NCBI GenBank assembly: GCA_045629305.1 | Contig: JAZQQZ010000020.1 | Coordinates: 1-55,086 of the forward strand | Direction: 5' to 3' | DNA from: UBA1227 sp045629305 | Lineage (GTDB): Bacteria > Bacillota > Clostridia > Oscillospirales > Acutalibacteraceae | DNA length: 55,086 nucleotides | Shown here: in pieces, positions 43,690-52,970 of the stretch | Layout: the number at the start of each line of letters is the position of its first letter | How positions within the stretch are numbered: position 1 is the stretch's first letter | The notes under the pieces: generated by a model | What the model was told of the DNA's origin: nothing | The model's input: only the letters and a program-made list of their open reading frames with translations | Database searches by the model: none | Made by a program: the position numbers and the translations under genes

Positions 43690-43718
43690 ATCATATTTTA
43701 GCAAGTATTGCGAGTCAA
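43690..43718 (-). promoter_or_regulatory. promoter of addBA
   Basis: Minus strand: TTGACT (43718-43713), 17-bp spacer, TATGAT (43695-43690), 34 bases before the addB ATG. The same stretch also offers TAAAAT at about 43688, so the exact -10 is uncertain. Confidence 0.6.
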
Positions 43719-43764
43719 TAATCGGACATCAAGGGGTAAGTTTATCAAAATTTTTTATTTATTT

Positions 43765-43793
43765 TTGACACCGAATAAGGTATACTGTAATTT
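43765..43793 (+). promoter_or_regulatory. promoter of the murC operon
   Basis: A perfect TTGACA (43765-43770) and, after 17 bp, TAATTT (43788-43793); TGTAAT at 15-bp spacing is an alternative. It is divergent from addB and 50 bases before the murC ATG. Confidence 0.6.
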
Positions 43794-43842
43794 AGATTTT
43801 TATTTTTATTTAAAGGTATTATTTTTAACGCGAGGATTATAT

Positions 43843-45237
43843 ATGGAAATCGATGAATTACTAAAGAAAATAAAGAGGATTCATTTCATCGGAATTGGTG
43901 GTTCGGGAATGTGCCCGCTTGCAGAGATTCTTATCTCACAGGGCTATACTCTCACTGGATCTGACAACAACCCAGGAGACAATATCAATAAGCTTCTAGG
44001 CCTTGGTGCCAAGATCAATATGTCTCAGGTTCCCGAGAATCTTGATGAGTTCAAGCCAGAACTTATCGTCTATACAAATGCAATTCTCCCAGGTAATCCA
44101 GAACTCGCCGCAGCGAAAGCATCCGACATCCCATGTGTGGAGCGCGCAATACTCTTTGGAGCAATTTCTCGTATGTATAGAAATTGCATAGGAGTATGCG
44201 GAACGCATGGTAAGACGACGACTACATCTATGCTTTCGCAAGTTATGATGGAGACGGGCAAGGACCCGACGCTCGTAATCGGTGGTAGACTTCCACTCAT
44301 CGATAGCCACGGTCGCTGTGGCAAGTCACAGACGATGGTCTGTGAGGCCTGCGAGTTCAAAGATACATTCCTTGAACTCTCACCAGATACGGCAATAATC
44401 CTCAATATCGATAATGACCATATGGAATATTTTGGAACGATTGAGAATTCAATCCGTTCCTTTACAAAATTTGCTGATATGACGACGAAGCTTGTTGTAT
44501 ATAACGGCGACGACGCCAATACAGTGACAGCAATTGAGAATATGACGAACACACGTGGAAAGAAGTTCGTCACATTCGGATTCTCGGCAGAGAATGACTA
44601 TTCACCAGCCAATATAAAGATGAACAGGGGAGCATTCCCAGAGTTCGACGTGGTTGAATTTGGTACGGTAATAGGCCATGTATCACTAGGAGTTCCAGGA
44701 CTTCATCAAGTTGCAAATGCACTTTCGGTTATTGCGGTTGCACTTGAAAATGGAATCCCAATGGAGAAAATTTCTGAGTCCATTGTCCACTTCGGTGGAG
44801 CGGGCAGGCGCTTCGAAGTTCTCGGTGAGTTCGACGGCATCACAATCGCCGACGACTACGCTCACCATCCAACAGAACTTCGCGCCACACTTGAAACTGT
44901 AATGAAGATGGGATATAAGCACGTATGGGCTGTATTCCAACCATTTACATATTCTAGAACAAAGACACATATGAAGGCGTTTGCAGAGGCACTCTCAATT
45001 CCTGATTACGCTGTTATGACAGAGATTATGGGATCTCGTGAAATCAATACTGACGGGGTATATACATCACAACTTGCAGAGCTTATCCCTGGTAGCGTAT
45101 GGTACGAGACACAGTTCGAAGTTGCAGATTATGTAATGTCCAAGGCAGAGCCGGGCGATCTCATTATCACTCTCGGCTGTGGTGACATCTATAAAGCTGC
45201 ACAGTACATGGTTAAGAAGTATCAAGAGGAGAAATGA
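43843..45237 (+). CDS. murC: UDP-N-acetylmuramate--L-alanine ligase
   Basis: First Mur ligase of the pentapeptide branch, adding L-Ala to UDP-MurNAc; 464 residues from ATG 43843 (GAGG seven bases upstream). The open frame runs further upstream to 43708, but that extension overlaps the promoter and would add an unrelated leader. Motifs: IHFIGIGGSGMCPLAEIL, the SDNNPGDN region, ATP loop GVCGTHGKTTTTSML (about residue 112), ILNIDNDHMEYFG, and the C-terminal VFQPFTYSRTKTH typical of MurC. It lies about 30 kb from the dcw cluster, next to an L,D-transpeptidase. Confidence 0.97.
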   Translation: MEIDELLKKIKRIHFIGIGGSGMCPLAEILISQGYTLTGSDNNPGDNINKLLGLGAKINMSQVPENLDEFKPELIVYTNAILPGNPELAAAKASDIPCVERAILFGAISRMYRNCIGVCGTHGKTTTTSMLSQVMMETGKDPTLVIGGRLPLIDSHGRCGKSQTMVCEACEFKDTFLELSPDTAIILNIDNDHMEYFGTIENSIRSFTKFADMTTKLVVYNGDDANTVTAIENMTNTRGKKFVTFGFSAENDYSPANIKMNRGAFPEFDVVEFGTVIGHVSLGVPGLHQVANALSVIAVALENGIPMEKISESIVHFGGAGRRFEVLGEFDGITIADDYAHHPTELRATLETVMKMGYKHVWAVFQPFTYSRTKTHMKAFAEALSIPDYAVMTEIMGSREINTDGVYTSQLAELIPGSVWYETQFEVADYVMSKAEPGDLIITLGCGDIYKAAQYMVKKYQEEK

Positions 45238-45238
45238 T

Positions 45239-46180
45239 ATGGCAAAACAAGCACCAAAGCATATGGACCAAGCTGCCGTTAATGAAATGAAAAGGCGCCG
45301 CACGATAACAATCGCAATAATCGCTGCTGTTGTCGTTGCTTTAGTCATCCTGATAGTTGTACTCTCTATATCTTCTAATAAGAAAGCCAAAGAGGAACAG
45401 ACAACTACCACTACTACAACGACAACTACTACCACTACCACTACTACAACGACAACAACAACTACTACTGCAGAAACATCTACTACTTCGGATAAGAGTA
45501 GCACAACTAAGAAAGACAGTAGTACAACCGCCAAGAGTGGTAATACTAAGGACACAGCTTCTGTATCTAAGGACGGCACTGTAAAATTCTCAGTCACATC
45601 AACCTATGCTGCAAAACACAAGTACTGCGTAGCAGTCAATACCAAGGCAAATAGAGTAACTATCTATGGCAAAGATGAAAATGGGGAATTCACCAAGCCT
45701 GTAGAATGCTTTATATGCTCATGCGGTAAGGACACGTGCTCTTGCACAGCGGAACGCTACAAGAGCAGAGGCAATCCGCATTCGCATTCCACCCCTAAGG
45801 GTGTATATAAAACTGACCAGCGTGCACGTCAGAGATGGCTCAAGATGGTTGATAACTCTTATGGCCAGTACACAACTAATATCAACGGTGGAGCAATTTG
45901 GTTCCATTCTGTTTGTTATACTGGTAAAGACAAGTCTAAACTTGAGACAGAGGAGTATAACAAACTCGGTACACAGGCGTCTCTCGGATGCGTAAGACTC
46001 TGTGTACGTGATGCTAAATGGATATACGATAACTTGGATCAAAGCACGCTCGTAATCGTATATAGTAACTCCAATGCAGGTCCAATTAGTCCAACAAAAT
46101 CAGTTTCTAAAATTGATTTGAATAGCAAAAACAAAGGTTGGGATCCAACTGATCCTGATAGCGCAAATCCATGGAAGTAA
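45239..46180 (+). CDS. L,D-transpeptidase (YkuD domain) with poly-threonine linker
   Basis: A 313-residue membrane-anchored protein, starting at ATG 45239 with GAGGAG upstream and adjoining the murC stop. A basic N-terminus leads to one helix (ITIAIIAAVVVALVILIVVL), then an uninterrupted run of 23 threonines and further Ser/Thr/Lys-rich linker to about residue 110. The C-terminal YkuD domain has CVAVNTKANRVTIYG, the histidine in AIWFHSVCY, and the catalytic cysteine in ASLGCVRLCVRDAKWIYDN. It makes 3-3 crosslinks or attaches substrates to peptidoglycan, outside the membrane. The Thr run probably acts as an extended, perhaps glycosylated, spacer. Confidence 0.92.
   Translation: MAKQAPKHMDQAAVNEMKRRRTITIAIIAAVVVALVILIVVLSISSNKKAKEEQTTTTTTTTTTTTTTTTTTTTTTTAETSTTSDKSSTTKKDSSTTAKSGNTKDTASVSKDGTVKFSVTSTYAAKHKYCVAVNTKANRVTIYGKDENGEFTKPVECFICSCGKDTCSCTAERYKSRGNPHSHSTPKGVYKTDQRARQRWLKMVDNSYGQYTTNINGGAIWFHSVCYTGKDKSKLETEEYNKLGTQASLGCVRLCVRDAKWIYDNLDQSTLVIVYSNSNAGPISPTKSVSKIDLNSKNKGWDPTDPDSANPWK
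45404..45456 (+). repeat. 23-bp direct repeat inside the poly-Thr coding tract
   Basis: Bases 45404-45426 recur exactly at 45434-45456, a shift of 30 bp or ten codons. The tract is (ACN)n with mixed third bases. The shared third-base pattern points to an in-frame duplication and hence a length-variable linker. Confidence 0.85.
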
Positions 46181-46191
46181 GGTGATAGCAA

Positions 46192-47964
46192 ATGAACACA
46201 AATAAACCACTTTATGATGTAAGACATATCAGCGATTTTCGCGATATGATGGACCAGTGTGTCGAAAACTTTGCAGACGAGCCAGCGTTTAAGATTCGCG
46301 GCGGCGACAAGGAATATTTCGATATTACTTATGCACAGTTTAGACATGATATTGACTGCCTTGGCGCCGCAATCACGGAGCGAGGCTGGCTCGGCGAGAA
46401 AATCGCTATTATGGGTCTCAATTCATACGAATGGATTCTCACTTATTTGGCAGTTCAGATAGGTGCGGGAATTGTTGTCCCAATTGACAAGGAACTCTAC
46501 TTTGACGATATCAATACAATTCTTGAGGTCTCTGAGACGAGTGTAATCTTCGTTGATAAGAAGGCTTATGGAAAACTTTGTGAGCATAGGGATAGACTTC
46601 CAAGTGACCTTCAGATTGTAATGATGGAGGGAGACGCATCAGATACCCATATCACAATTAGTGATCTTTTAAAGCGTGGCGAAGTCCTCATTAAAGAAAA
46701 TGATAAAGCAATAAAGGATTACAAGGGCGTCACAATTGATCCTCATGCAATGAGCGTAATCATTTTCACATCAGGTACATCTGGCCTTGCTAAGGGCGTT
46801 ATGCTCTGCCAGGAGAATATCTGCTTCGTAATTATGTCGAACTGCTCCGTAGCTAAATGCGGCCCTGGAGACCAGTATCTCTCAGTATGCCCAATTCACC
46901 ATACAATGGAGTGCACAGAGGGTATCCTTATTCCTCTTTATTGCGGTTGTTGTATCGCATTCAATGATTCACTACTTCACCTTATGAGAAACCTCCAAGA
47001 GGTTAAGCCTACTATTTTCGTAACTGTACCTCTCATGCTTGAGAAGTTCCACGGAAGAATCATGCAGGCTGTATCGGAGAAGAAGGGCGGAAAGCTTAAA
47101 CTTACATTTGGTAAGATTATCGCTGATGCGACTAATGCCGTGGGCGTTAATATGAATGATAGAATCTTCGAGGAAATCACTAAGAATTTCGGTGGTCGAC
47201 TTCGTCTTATCATAATAGGCGCAGCAGCTGTTCGTCCTGAGGTAATCAAAGACTTCAAGACTTTTGGTATCACTTCATACATCGGTTACGGTATGACGGA
47301 GTGTGCTCCGCTTATCTCTTGTAACCATGATGAATTGTTCACGGTTGATTCAGTTGGTAAGCCAATTCCAGGCATTGATATCAAGATTATCAACGAGGAT
47401 GCCCAGGGCATAGGTGAAATCTGCGTTAAGGGTCCTAATGTAATGCTTGGCTATTACAAGGATGAGGCAAGCACCCATGAGACAATTGATGAATTTGGAT
47501 ATCTCCACACAGGAGATCTCGGCTCAATGGATGAGGATGGTATTCTTCGTATCCACGGTCGTATCAAGAACGTAATTGTTACAAAGAACGGTAAAAATAT
47601 CTATCCTGAGGAGATTGAGTATTATCTCAATAGCAATCCGCTTATTGCCGAATCTATGGTTGTAGGTTTCGATGATGACGAAGAGGAGGAGACAATCGTT
47701 GAGGCGAAGGTCTTCCCTGATTTCGAGGCAATTAACAAGAAGTACAAGGATAAAGGTAAAGAAATTCCTACAAATGAGGAAATTCATAAGCTTATTTCCG
47801 ATGCTATCAAAGATATAAACAAGAAACTTCCGAACTACAAGAATGTCAAGAGGGTAACCCTTCGTGAGAAGGATTTCATAAAGACAACTACTCAGAAGAT
47901 TAAGCGTTACGCTAATATGGATGATGAGGAAAAAACTGTAGATGATGAAAACCCACTTAAGTAA
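46192..47964 (+). CDS. AMP-forming long-chain acyl-CoA synthetase-like ligase
   Basis: ANL-superfamily enzyme of 590 residues that activates a carboxylate, most likely a fatty acid, to an acyl-adenylate and thioester. Motifs: the P-loop IIFTSGTSGLAKGVMLCQEN (about residue 188), YIGYGMTECAPLISCN (A5 region), YLHTGDLGSMDEDG (A7) and the hinge GRIKNVIVTKNGKNIYPEEIE (A8, in part) with the C-terminal lysine region KTTTQKIKRY. A carrier-protein substrate is possible. It sits between an L,D-transpeptidase and a lipoprotein gene, overlapping the latter by 23 bases, so a role in envelope lipid metabolism is a fair inference. Confidence 0.9.
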   Translation: MNTNKPLYDVRHISDFRDMMDQCVENFADEPAFKIRGGDKEYFDITYAQFRHDIDCLGAAITERGWLGEKIAIMGLNSYEWILTYLAVQIGAGIVVPIDKELYFDDINTILEVSETSVIFVDKKAYGKLCEHRDRLPSDLQIVMMEGDASDTHITISDLLKRGEVLIKENDKAIKDYKGVTIDPHAMSVIIFTSGTSGLAKGVMLCQENICFVIMSNCSVAKCGPGDQYLSVCPIHHTMECTEGILIPLYCGCCIAFNDSLLHLMRNLQEVKPTIFVTVPLMLEKFHGRIMQAVSEKKGGKLKLTFGKIIADATNAVGVNMNDRIFEEITKNFGGRLRLIIIGAAAVRPEVIKDFKTFGITSYIGYGMTECAPLISCNHDELFTVDSVGKPIPGIDIKIINEDAQGIGEICVKGPNVMLGYYKDEASTHETIDEFGYLHTGDLGSMDEDGILRIHGRIKNVIVTKNGKNIYPEEIEYYLNSNPLIAESMVVGFDDDEEEETIVEAKVFPDFEAINKKYKDKGKEIPTNEEIHKLISDAIKDINKKLPNYKNVKRVTLREKDFIKTTTQKIKRYANMDDEEKTVDDENPLK

Positions 47965-49807
47965 GATAAGTATTTTGCTTGTGCTGGTGATGCTTCTATC
48001 ACTTGCTGGTTGTGGTTCTGCACATTTCACATTGGATGGACTTAAAGATGCAGAACTCACTCCGGCGGGAGAGGCATACCACACGGCGGTCGCTGCAAAT
48101 TATTCAGCCACATTAAAATCTGGACTGTATCAATTGCTCTACGATAAGACGACTTCGTCTATCGGAGTGCAGGATTCGTCCGGCAAGGTGTGGTACGCTC
48201 TCCCGACGGATTCCAATACCGTCGGTTCCATGCTCTACATGGAAGTGACCGACGGTGCGAAACTTTATAAACTTAATTCCGTTGACAGCTCCGTTGCCTT
48301 CGGCACATCTTCAATCAAGTCAACAGACACTGGCCTTGATATCACATATAAGATGCAGGATAAGGCAGAGGACCCGAAAATATCTATACCGGTTACAATG
48401 AGTTTAACTCTTGAGGACGGTAAGCTCTCAGCCACTGTAGATATGTCCAAAGTTGATGTTGGAAAGTTCACTGTAATCAAGCTTTCAATTATGCCAACAT
48501 TTGGAGCGACGTCTCAGGCAACAGCTGATGATTTTATAATTATCCCTGACGGATGTGGAGGAAAAATAAATCTTTCTGCAGAGGGCAATGCCAATTATTC
48601 CCTTGATATCTATGGTAAAGATCTCGCAGAGGAGGACGAAAATCCTCATCCTGCACTCTTCGGTGCCTATGGTATGAAGGTGGGTAGTAGTGCATACGCA
48701 GCAATAGTTGAATCAGGTGAAACAATTGCGCAAATTGATGCAAGCAAATCTGACATATCAACTGCCAAATTCACCTTCAATTATCCGAAGACAGAATGCT
48801 TAACTGTCGTCTATAAATTTATCTCTGGCTCACTCGCAAATTATGCGGGTATCGCTTCAATGTGTCGCGAGCAGTTCACACGTGACGGCCTTCTCTCGAC
48901 ACGTTCTGCTAACACATCTAACCTTTTCCCAATTGCAATCACTGTACTTGGAAATTCACGTACTAAATTTGAAAATGTTGAGGACATAGCCAATGTCCTC
49001 AAGGTTAAGGGAGTAAACTCCCAGATATTTAAATATGAGAATGCAATCTCGGGCAATGGTCTTGCTTCCAACCTTGGAAGCAAGAATGAGTTCAAGTCAC
49101 TCGATGCATATTTTAGAGCACAGGGACTGAAACTCTATCTCTGCATGGATTATCTTGACTGTAAGCCTTCGACTCTTATGAAAGAGATGAAGGATTACAA
49201 TCCACAGGGCTATTGTATTATGGATGTCGGCAGTGAACTTTCAAGCACTAAGGTGTCATCAAGAGACCAAGTACTTGAAAGCATCTTCTCCAATACAATT
49301 TCTCTCTCGACCAATAAGAGTCTTATGGTCGAGAATGGAAATCTTTACACACTAAAGAATGCCAATGTTGTATCTTCAATTCCTATGACTACAACTTATG
49401 ATGAGGGAGCGGGCTATGAGGCCGTTCCATTTGCTCAAATGATTCTTCATGGAACTGTAGAATATACAAGTGATAACCTCAATGAGATGGATGAGAAAGA
49501 TAAGAAAAAAGCCATTCTCAAATGCATCGAGTATGGCGCAATTCCATCACTTCGTATGTCATTTGATAGTGGCTCGGAGTATTACTATGATCTCTTCACC
49601 ACTGATGCACTTGATCTTTACAACAAGTTCAACAGCGCACAGAAAAATATCGCAGATGAGAAAATTACAGATCATAAGAAACTTCAAAGTGGACTCTATA
49701 TGACGGAGTACAACAATGGAGCATACATCTACGTAAATTACACGAGCAAAGATATAAGCTATAACGGTATAACCGTTAAAGCTATGAACTATCTTCGCAT
49801 CAACTGA
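47942..49807 (+). CDS. large lipoprotein of unknown function, possibly DUF5696-like
   Basis: A 621-residue lipoprotein: MKTHLSKISILLVLVMLLSLAGCGSA carries a signal peptide and lipobox LAGC (Cys about residue 24; cited in part). The mature part has a beta-rich N-terminal half (about 30-270, Asp/Ser/Thr-rich) and a C-terminal half that could be a (beta/alpha)8 barrel, with GLKLYLCMDYLDCKP, YCIMDVGSELSS and GAIPSLRMSFDSG as landmarks. It resembles the DUF5696 lipoproteins of Clostridia and Paenibacillus from memory, but I cannot confirm that. Start ATG 47942 or 47945 lies inside the ligase gene. Function unknown; exported and membrane-tethered. Confidence 0.85.
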   Translation: MMKTHLSKISILLVLVMLLSLAGCGSAHFTLDGLKDAELTPAGEAYHTAVAANYSATLKSGLYQLLYDKTTSSIGVQDSSGKVWYALPTDSNTVGSMLYMEVTDGAKLYKLNSVDSSVAFGTSSIKSTDTGLDITYKMQDKAEDPKISIPVTMSLTLEDGKLSATVDMSKVDVGKFTVIKLSIMPTFGATSQATADDFIIIPDGCGGKINLSAEGNANYSLDIYGKDLAEEDENPHPALFGAYGMKVGSSAYAAIVESGETIAQIDASKSDISTAKFTFNYPKTECLTVVYKFISGSLANYAGIASMCREQFTRDGLLSTRSANTSNLFPIAITVLGNSRTKFENVEDIANVLKVKGVNSQIFKYENAISGNGLASNLGSKNEFKSLDAYFRAQGLKLYLCMDYLDCKPSTLMKEMKDYNPQGYCIMDVGSELSSTKVSSRDQVLESIFSNTISLSTNKSLMVENGNLYTLKNANVVSSIPMTTTYDEGAGYEAVPFAQMILHGTVEYTSDNLNEMDEKDKKKAILKCIEYGAIPSLRMSFDSGSEYYYDLFTTDALDLYNKFNSAQKNIADEKITDHKKLQSGLYMTEYNNGAYIYVNYTSKDISYNGITVKAMNYLRIN

Positions 49808-49818
49808 TAGGAGATATT

Positions 49819-50082
49819 ATGGAAAGAACAATCAATTTGCCAAAATGGGACTATATGTGCCAGGGAAATACTTATTCAGGAAGTATTGGCGATTTTAGAT
49901 ATAAATTTTTCGTATCATCAAATGATGAAATCGAGAAAGTCTTTGTAGCATCAACTTATAAAAATAACTGTTTTGAAGTTGAGGATGCTGCTGGTCGTAC
50001 AACAAAGAAGGAGTTCGAGTACAGCGCGAAGGGCATAGATGCCGCAGAGCGTTGGATTAACGGACAATTATTGGGTGATTAA
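49819..50082 (+). CDS. uncharacterised 87-residue protein
   Basis: A small protein from ATG 49819 with TAGGAGA upstream, 11 bases after the lipoprotein and ending two bases before the lepA start. It contains MERTINLPKWDYMCQGNTYSGS, then alternating strands (DFRYKFFVSSNDE, KVFVASTYKNNCFEVED) and a C-terminal helix (GIDAAERWINGQLL). It has two cysteines, no signal and no membrane segment. I do not recognise a family. The fit between flanking genes and a good ribosome site argue that it is real. Confidence 0.82.
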   Translation: MERTINLPKWDYMCQGNTYSGSIGDFRYKFFVSSNDEIEKVFVASTYKNNCFEVEDAAGRTTKKEFEYSAKGIDAAERWINGQLLGD

Positions 50083-50084
50083 TT

Positions 50085-51893
50085 TTGTCAGATTATAAGA
50101 AGAACATAAGAAACTTCTCCATAGTTGCGCATATCGATCACGGTAAGTCAACGCTTGCGGATCGTCTGCTTGAGCTCACAGGCTCAGTTGCGAAGCGCGA
50201 CATGACGGAGCAGATTCTTGATGACATGGACCTTGAGCGTGAGCGTGGTATTACCATTAAGGCTCACGCGGTAAAGCTCGACTATAAAGCAAATGATGGC
50301 GAACTTTACGAACTCAACTTAATAGACACTCCGGGCCATGTCGACTTCAATTATGAGGTGTCGCGCTCGCTTGCAGCCTGTGAGGGTGCAGTTCTCATCG
50401 TTGATTCAACGCAGGGAATTGAGGCACAGACACTTGCTAACACATATCTCGCACTTGACCATGACCTTGAGATATGCCCTGTAATCAACAAGATTGATTT
50501 GCCTGCAGCTCACCCAGACGAGGTCTGCGCTGAGATAGAGGATGTAATCGGTCTCGATTGCAGTGAGGCACCACGTGTATCTGCCAAGACCGGCGAGAAT
50601 GTCGAGCAGGTCCTTGAGCAGATTGTTAAGGTCGTGCCTCCACCAGAAGGCGACGATACGGCGCCACTTCGCGCGCTTATTTTCGATTCAATCTATGACA
50701 GCTATAAAGGTGTCATTGTCTATGTAAGAATTGTCGACGGCACGATTAAGGCCGGCGACACAATGAGGATGATGGCGACGGGTGCCGAGTTCACAGTAGT
50801 TGAAGTCGGCTATATGCGTGCCACATCTATGGAGCCGGCAAAATGTCTTCGTGCTGGCGAGGTTGGTTATATTACAGCATCTATTAAGACTGTATCGGAG
50901 GCACGTGTCGGCGACACGGTGACTCTTGCAAATAGACCTGCACCGGAAGCTTTACCTGGCTACCGCAAGGTAAACCCTATGGTTTTCTGTGGCGTATATC
51001 CTGCTGACGGTGCAGATTATGAGGCACTTAAGGAAGCGCTTGCAAAGCTTCAACTTAATGATGCTGCTCTCTCATTTGAGCCAGAGACATCAAGTGCATT
51101 GGGCTTCGGATTCCGTTGTGGCTTCCTTGGTCTTCTCCATCTTGAAATAATTCAGGAGAGACTTGAGAGAGAATACGACTTGGACCTTGTAACTACAATT
51201 CCAAGCGTTGTGTATAAGATTCACCTTCAAAATGGTGAGGTTGTTGAGATTGATAATCCAAGTAATTATCCGGACCCTGCAATAATTGCATTCTGCGAGG
51301 AACCGATTACCGATGCCCATATCTACTCACCACCTGAATATATCGGCCAGATAATGGACCTCTGTCAGGAGAGACGTGGAGTCTCGAAAGACATGCAATA
51401 TATCTCAACTGACCGTGTGGATATTCACTATGAACTTCCACTCAATGAGATTATCTATGATTTCTTTGATGTTCTTAAATCAAGAACACGTGGATATGCA
51501 TCATTCGACTATGAGATTTTGGGATATGCACAGTCTGATCTTGTAAAACTTGATGTACTTCTCAATGGCGATCAGATAGATGCACTCTCATTTATTATTC
51601 ACTCGGAGAAGGCATATGCTAAGGCACGTAAGATTGCCGAGAAGCTGAAAGATAATATTCCTCGTCAACTTTTCGAGATTCCAATTCAAATGGCGATAGG
51701 CGGTAAGGTTATCGCTCGTGAGACTGTCAAAGCGATGCGCAAGGACGTTCTTGCAAAGTGCTACGGCGGTGATATCACACGTAAGAAAAAACTTCTTGAG
51801 AAGCAGAAGGAAGGAAAGAAGCGCATGCGTCAGTTCGGTACTGTTGAAGTACCTCAAGAGGCATTCATGGCGGTTCTTAAACTTGATGAATAG
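50085..51893 (+). CDS. lepA: elongation factor 4 (LepA), ribosome back-translocating GTPase
   Basis: Translational GTPase of 602 residues, normal for LepA, starting at TTG 50085 with GGGTGA upstream; no ATG is available before the G domain. G motifs: IVAHIDHGKSTLADRL (G1), RGITIKAH (G2), DTPGHVDF (G3), NKIDLP (G4) and SAKTGENV (G5). The LepA-specific C-terminal domain contains KMDVL-like LVKLDVLLNGDQIDALSFI and AIGGKVIARETVKAMRKDVLAKCYGGDITRKKKLLEKQKEGKKRM (about residues 535-580, cited in part). Acts on stalled ribosomes. Confidence 0.98.
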   Translation: MSDYKKNIRNFSIVAHIDHGKSTLADRLLELTGSVAKRDMTEQILDDMDLERERGITIKAHAVKLDYKANDGELYELNLIDTPGHVDFNYEVSRSLAACEGAVLIVDSTQGIEAQTLANTYLALDHDLEICPVINKIDLPAAHPDEVCAEIEDVIGLDCSEAPRVSAKTGENVEQVLEQIVKVVPPPEGDDTAPLRALIFDSIYDSYKGVIVYVRIVDGTIKAGDTMRMMATGAEFTVVEVGYMRATSMEPAKCLRAGEVGYITASIKTVSEARVGDTVTLANRPAPEALPGYRKVNPMVFCGVYPADGADYEALKEALAKLQLNDAALSFEPETSSALGFGFRCGFLGLLHLEIIQERLEREYDLDLVTTIPSVVYKIHLQNGEVVEIDNPSNYPDPAIIAFCEEPITDAHIYSPPEYIGQIMDLCQERRGVSKDMQYISTDRVDIHYELPLNEIIYDFFDVLKSRTRGYASFDYEILGYAQSDLVKLDVLLNGDQIDALSFIIHSEKAYAKARKIAEKLKDNIPRQLFEIPIQMAIGGKVIARETVKAMRKDVLAKCYGGDITRKKKLLEKQKEGKKRMRQFGTVEVPQEAFMAVLKLDE

Positions 51894-51902
51894 AGGATGG
51901 AT

Positions 51903-52970
51903 ATGCGACCACTAGGACTCTACATCCATATACCTTTTTGTCAAAGTTTCTGTCCTTATTGTGACTTCTATAAAGTTAAGAAGGACGATACTTTAATGCA
52001 AAAATATTTAGAGGCAGTAGTGAAAACTACCGCCTCTTTTAATAATGCCTATTCGGACTATTTAGTTGACACAATCTATTTCGGTGGTGGCACGCCGTCG
52101 TGCATGCCGGGTGAGATGATCGTGAAAATGCTCGCCTCTATAAAAGAAAACTTTAATGTATCAGAAGATGTTGAGATTACAGTGGAATGTAATCCATCTT
52201 CCGACCTTGAGCATTTTCTTCCATTTGTATCCGATGCAGGAGTAAATAGAATCTCTATGGGCATGCAATCCGCTGTGAATGACGAGCGGCGTGCACTGGG
52301 CCGCCTCGCCGATAGAGAGAGGGTCCTGACCGCCGTGGAACTTTGCCACTCAAACGGTATTCACAACATATCTCTCGATCTCATGCTCGGCGTGCCGGGA
52401 CAGACAATTGAATCTCTTGATGAGTCTATTGATTTTATCAATTCGCTCGATATTACTCATGTCAGTGCATATATGCTGAAACTTGAAGAGGGAACTGTTT
52501 TCCAGAGACGATTTGCTGACGGAAAGCTGATTCTTCCAGATGATGATTTGGTAAGCGATCTATATCTTAGAACTATCGAGCGACTAGATTTTTCTCAATA
52601 TGAGATTTCTAATTTCTCAAAGCCAGGATATGAGAGTAAGCATAATTTGAAATATTGGCACCTTGATGAATATCTTGGCGTCGGCCCTGCTGCTCACTCT
52701 TTTATCGCTGGTAAGCGTTTCTACTACTCGTCATCTATCGATGACTTCATCGCTATGGCGCCACCTATACCTGATGGCTTCGGTGGCGATGAGAGCGAGC
52801 GCATTATGCTCGGCCTCCGCCTATCATCAGGTATCACCAACTTCTCCGATGAAGTGTATGAGAAGGCCCTTAAAATAGATAAAAGCCTCGCTGTAGTTAC
52901 ACCTGATAACATCAGGCTCACTGAGCAAGGCTTTCTCGTTTCAAATACAATTATTAATATGCTTATATAA
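51903..52970 (+). CDS. hemW: radical SAM protein HemW (heme chaperone, HemN-like)
   Basis: Radical SAM protein of 355 residues. I choose ATG 51903, six bases after GAGG (51893-51896); ATG 51897 directly abuts that site. The cluster motif CQSFCPYCDFYK (CxxxCxxC) begins near residue 13 and FGGGTPSCMPG follows; LDLMLGVPGQT and ISNFSKPGYESKHNLKYW are HemW/HemN landmarks. In this family the true coproporphyrinogen oxidases carry an extra N-terminal region; the short form here fits HemW, which binds heme for insertion. Its last eight bases overlap the 3' end of the converging gene. lepA-hemW is a common pair in Firmicutes. Confidence 0.93.
   Translation: MRPLGLYIHIPFCQSFCPYCDFYKVKKDDTLMQKYLEAVVKTTASFNNAYSDYLVDTIYFGGGTPSCMPGEMIVKMLASIKENFNVSEDVEITVECNPSSDLEHFLPFVSDAGVNRISMGMQSAVNDERRALGRLADRERVLTAVELCHSNGIHNISLDLMLGVPGQTIESLDESIDFINSLDITHVSAYMLKLEEGTVFQRRFADGKLILPDDDLVSDLYLRTIERLDFSQYEISNFSKPGYESKHNLKYWHLDEYLGVGPAAHSFIAGKRFYYSSSIDDFIAMAPPIPDGFGGDESERIMLGLRLSSGITNFSDEVYEKALKIDKSLAVVTPDNIRLTEQGFLVSNTIINMLI

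Noticed and set aside
43708..43842. 45-residue N-terminal extension of MurC
   Set aside because: It overlaps the murC promoter, has no ribosome site and does not match MurC, whose normal N-terminus begins at 43843.
45067..45597. Minus-strand frame with a long polyvaline run
   Set aside because: It is the complement of the poly-threonine tract and murC 3' end; no start context or family similarity.
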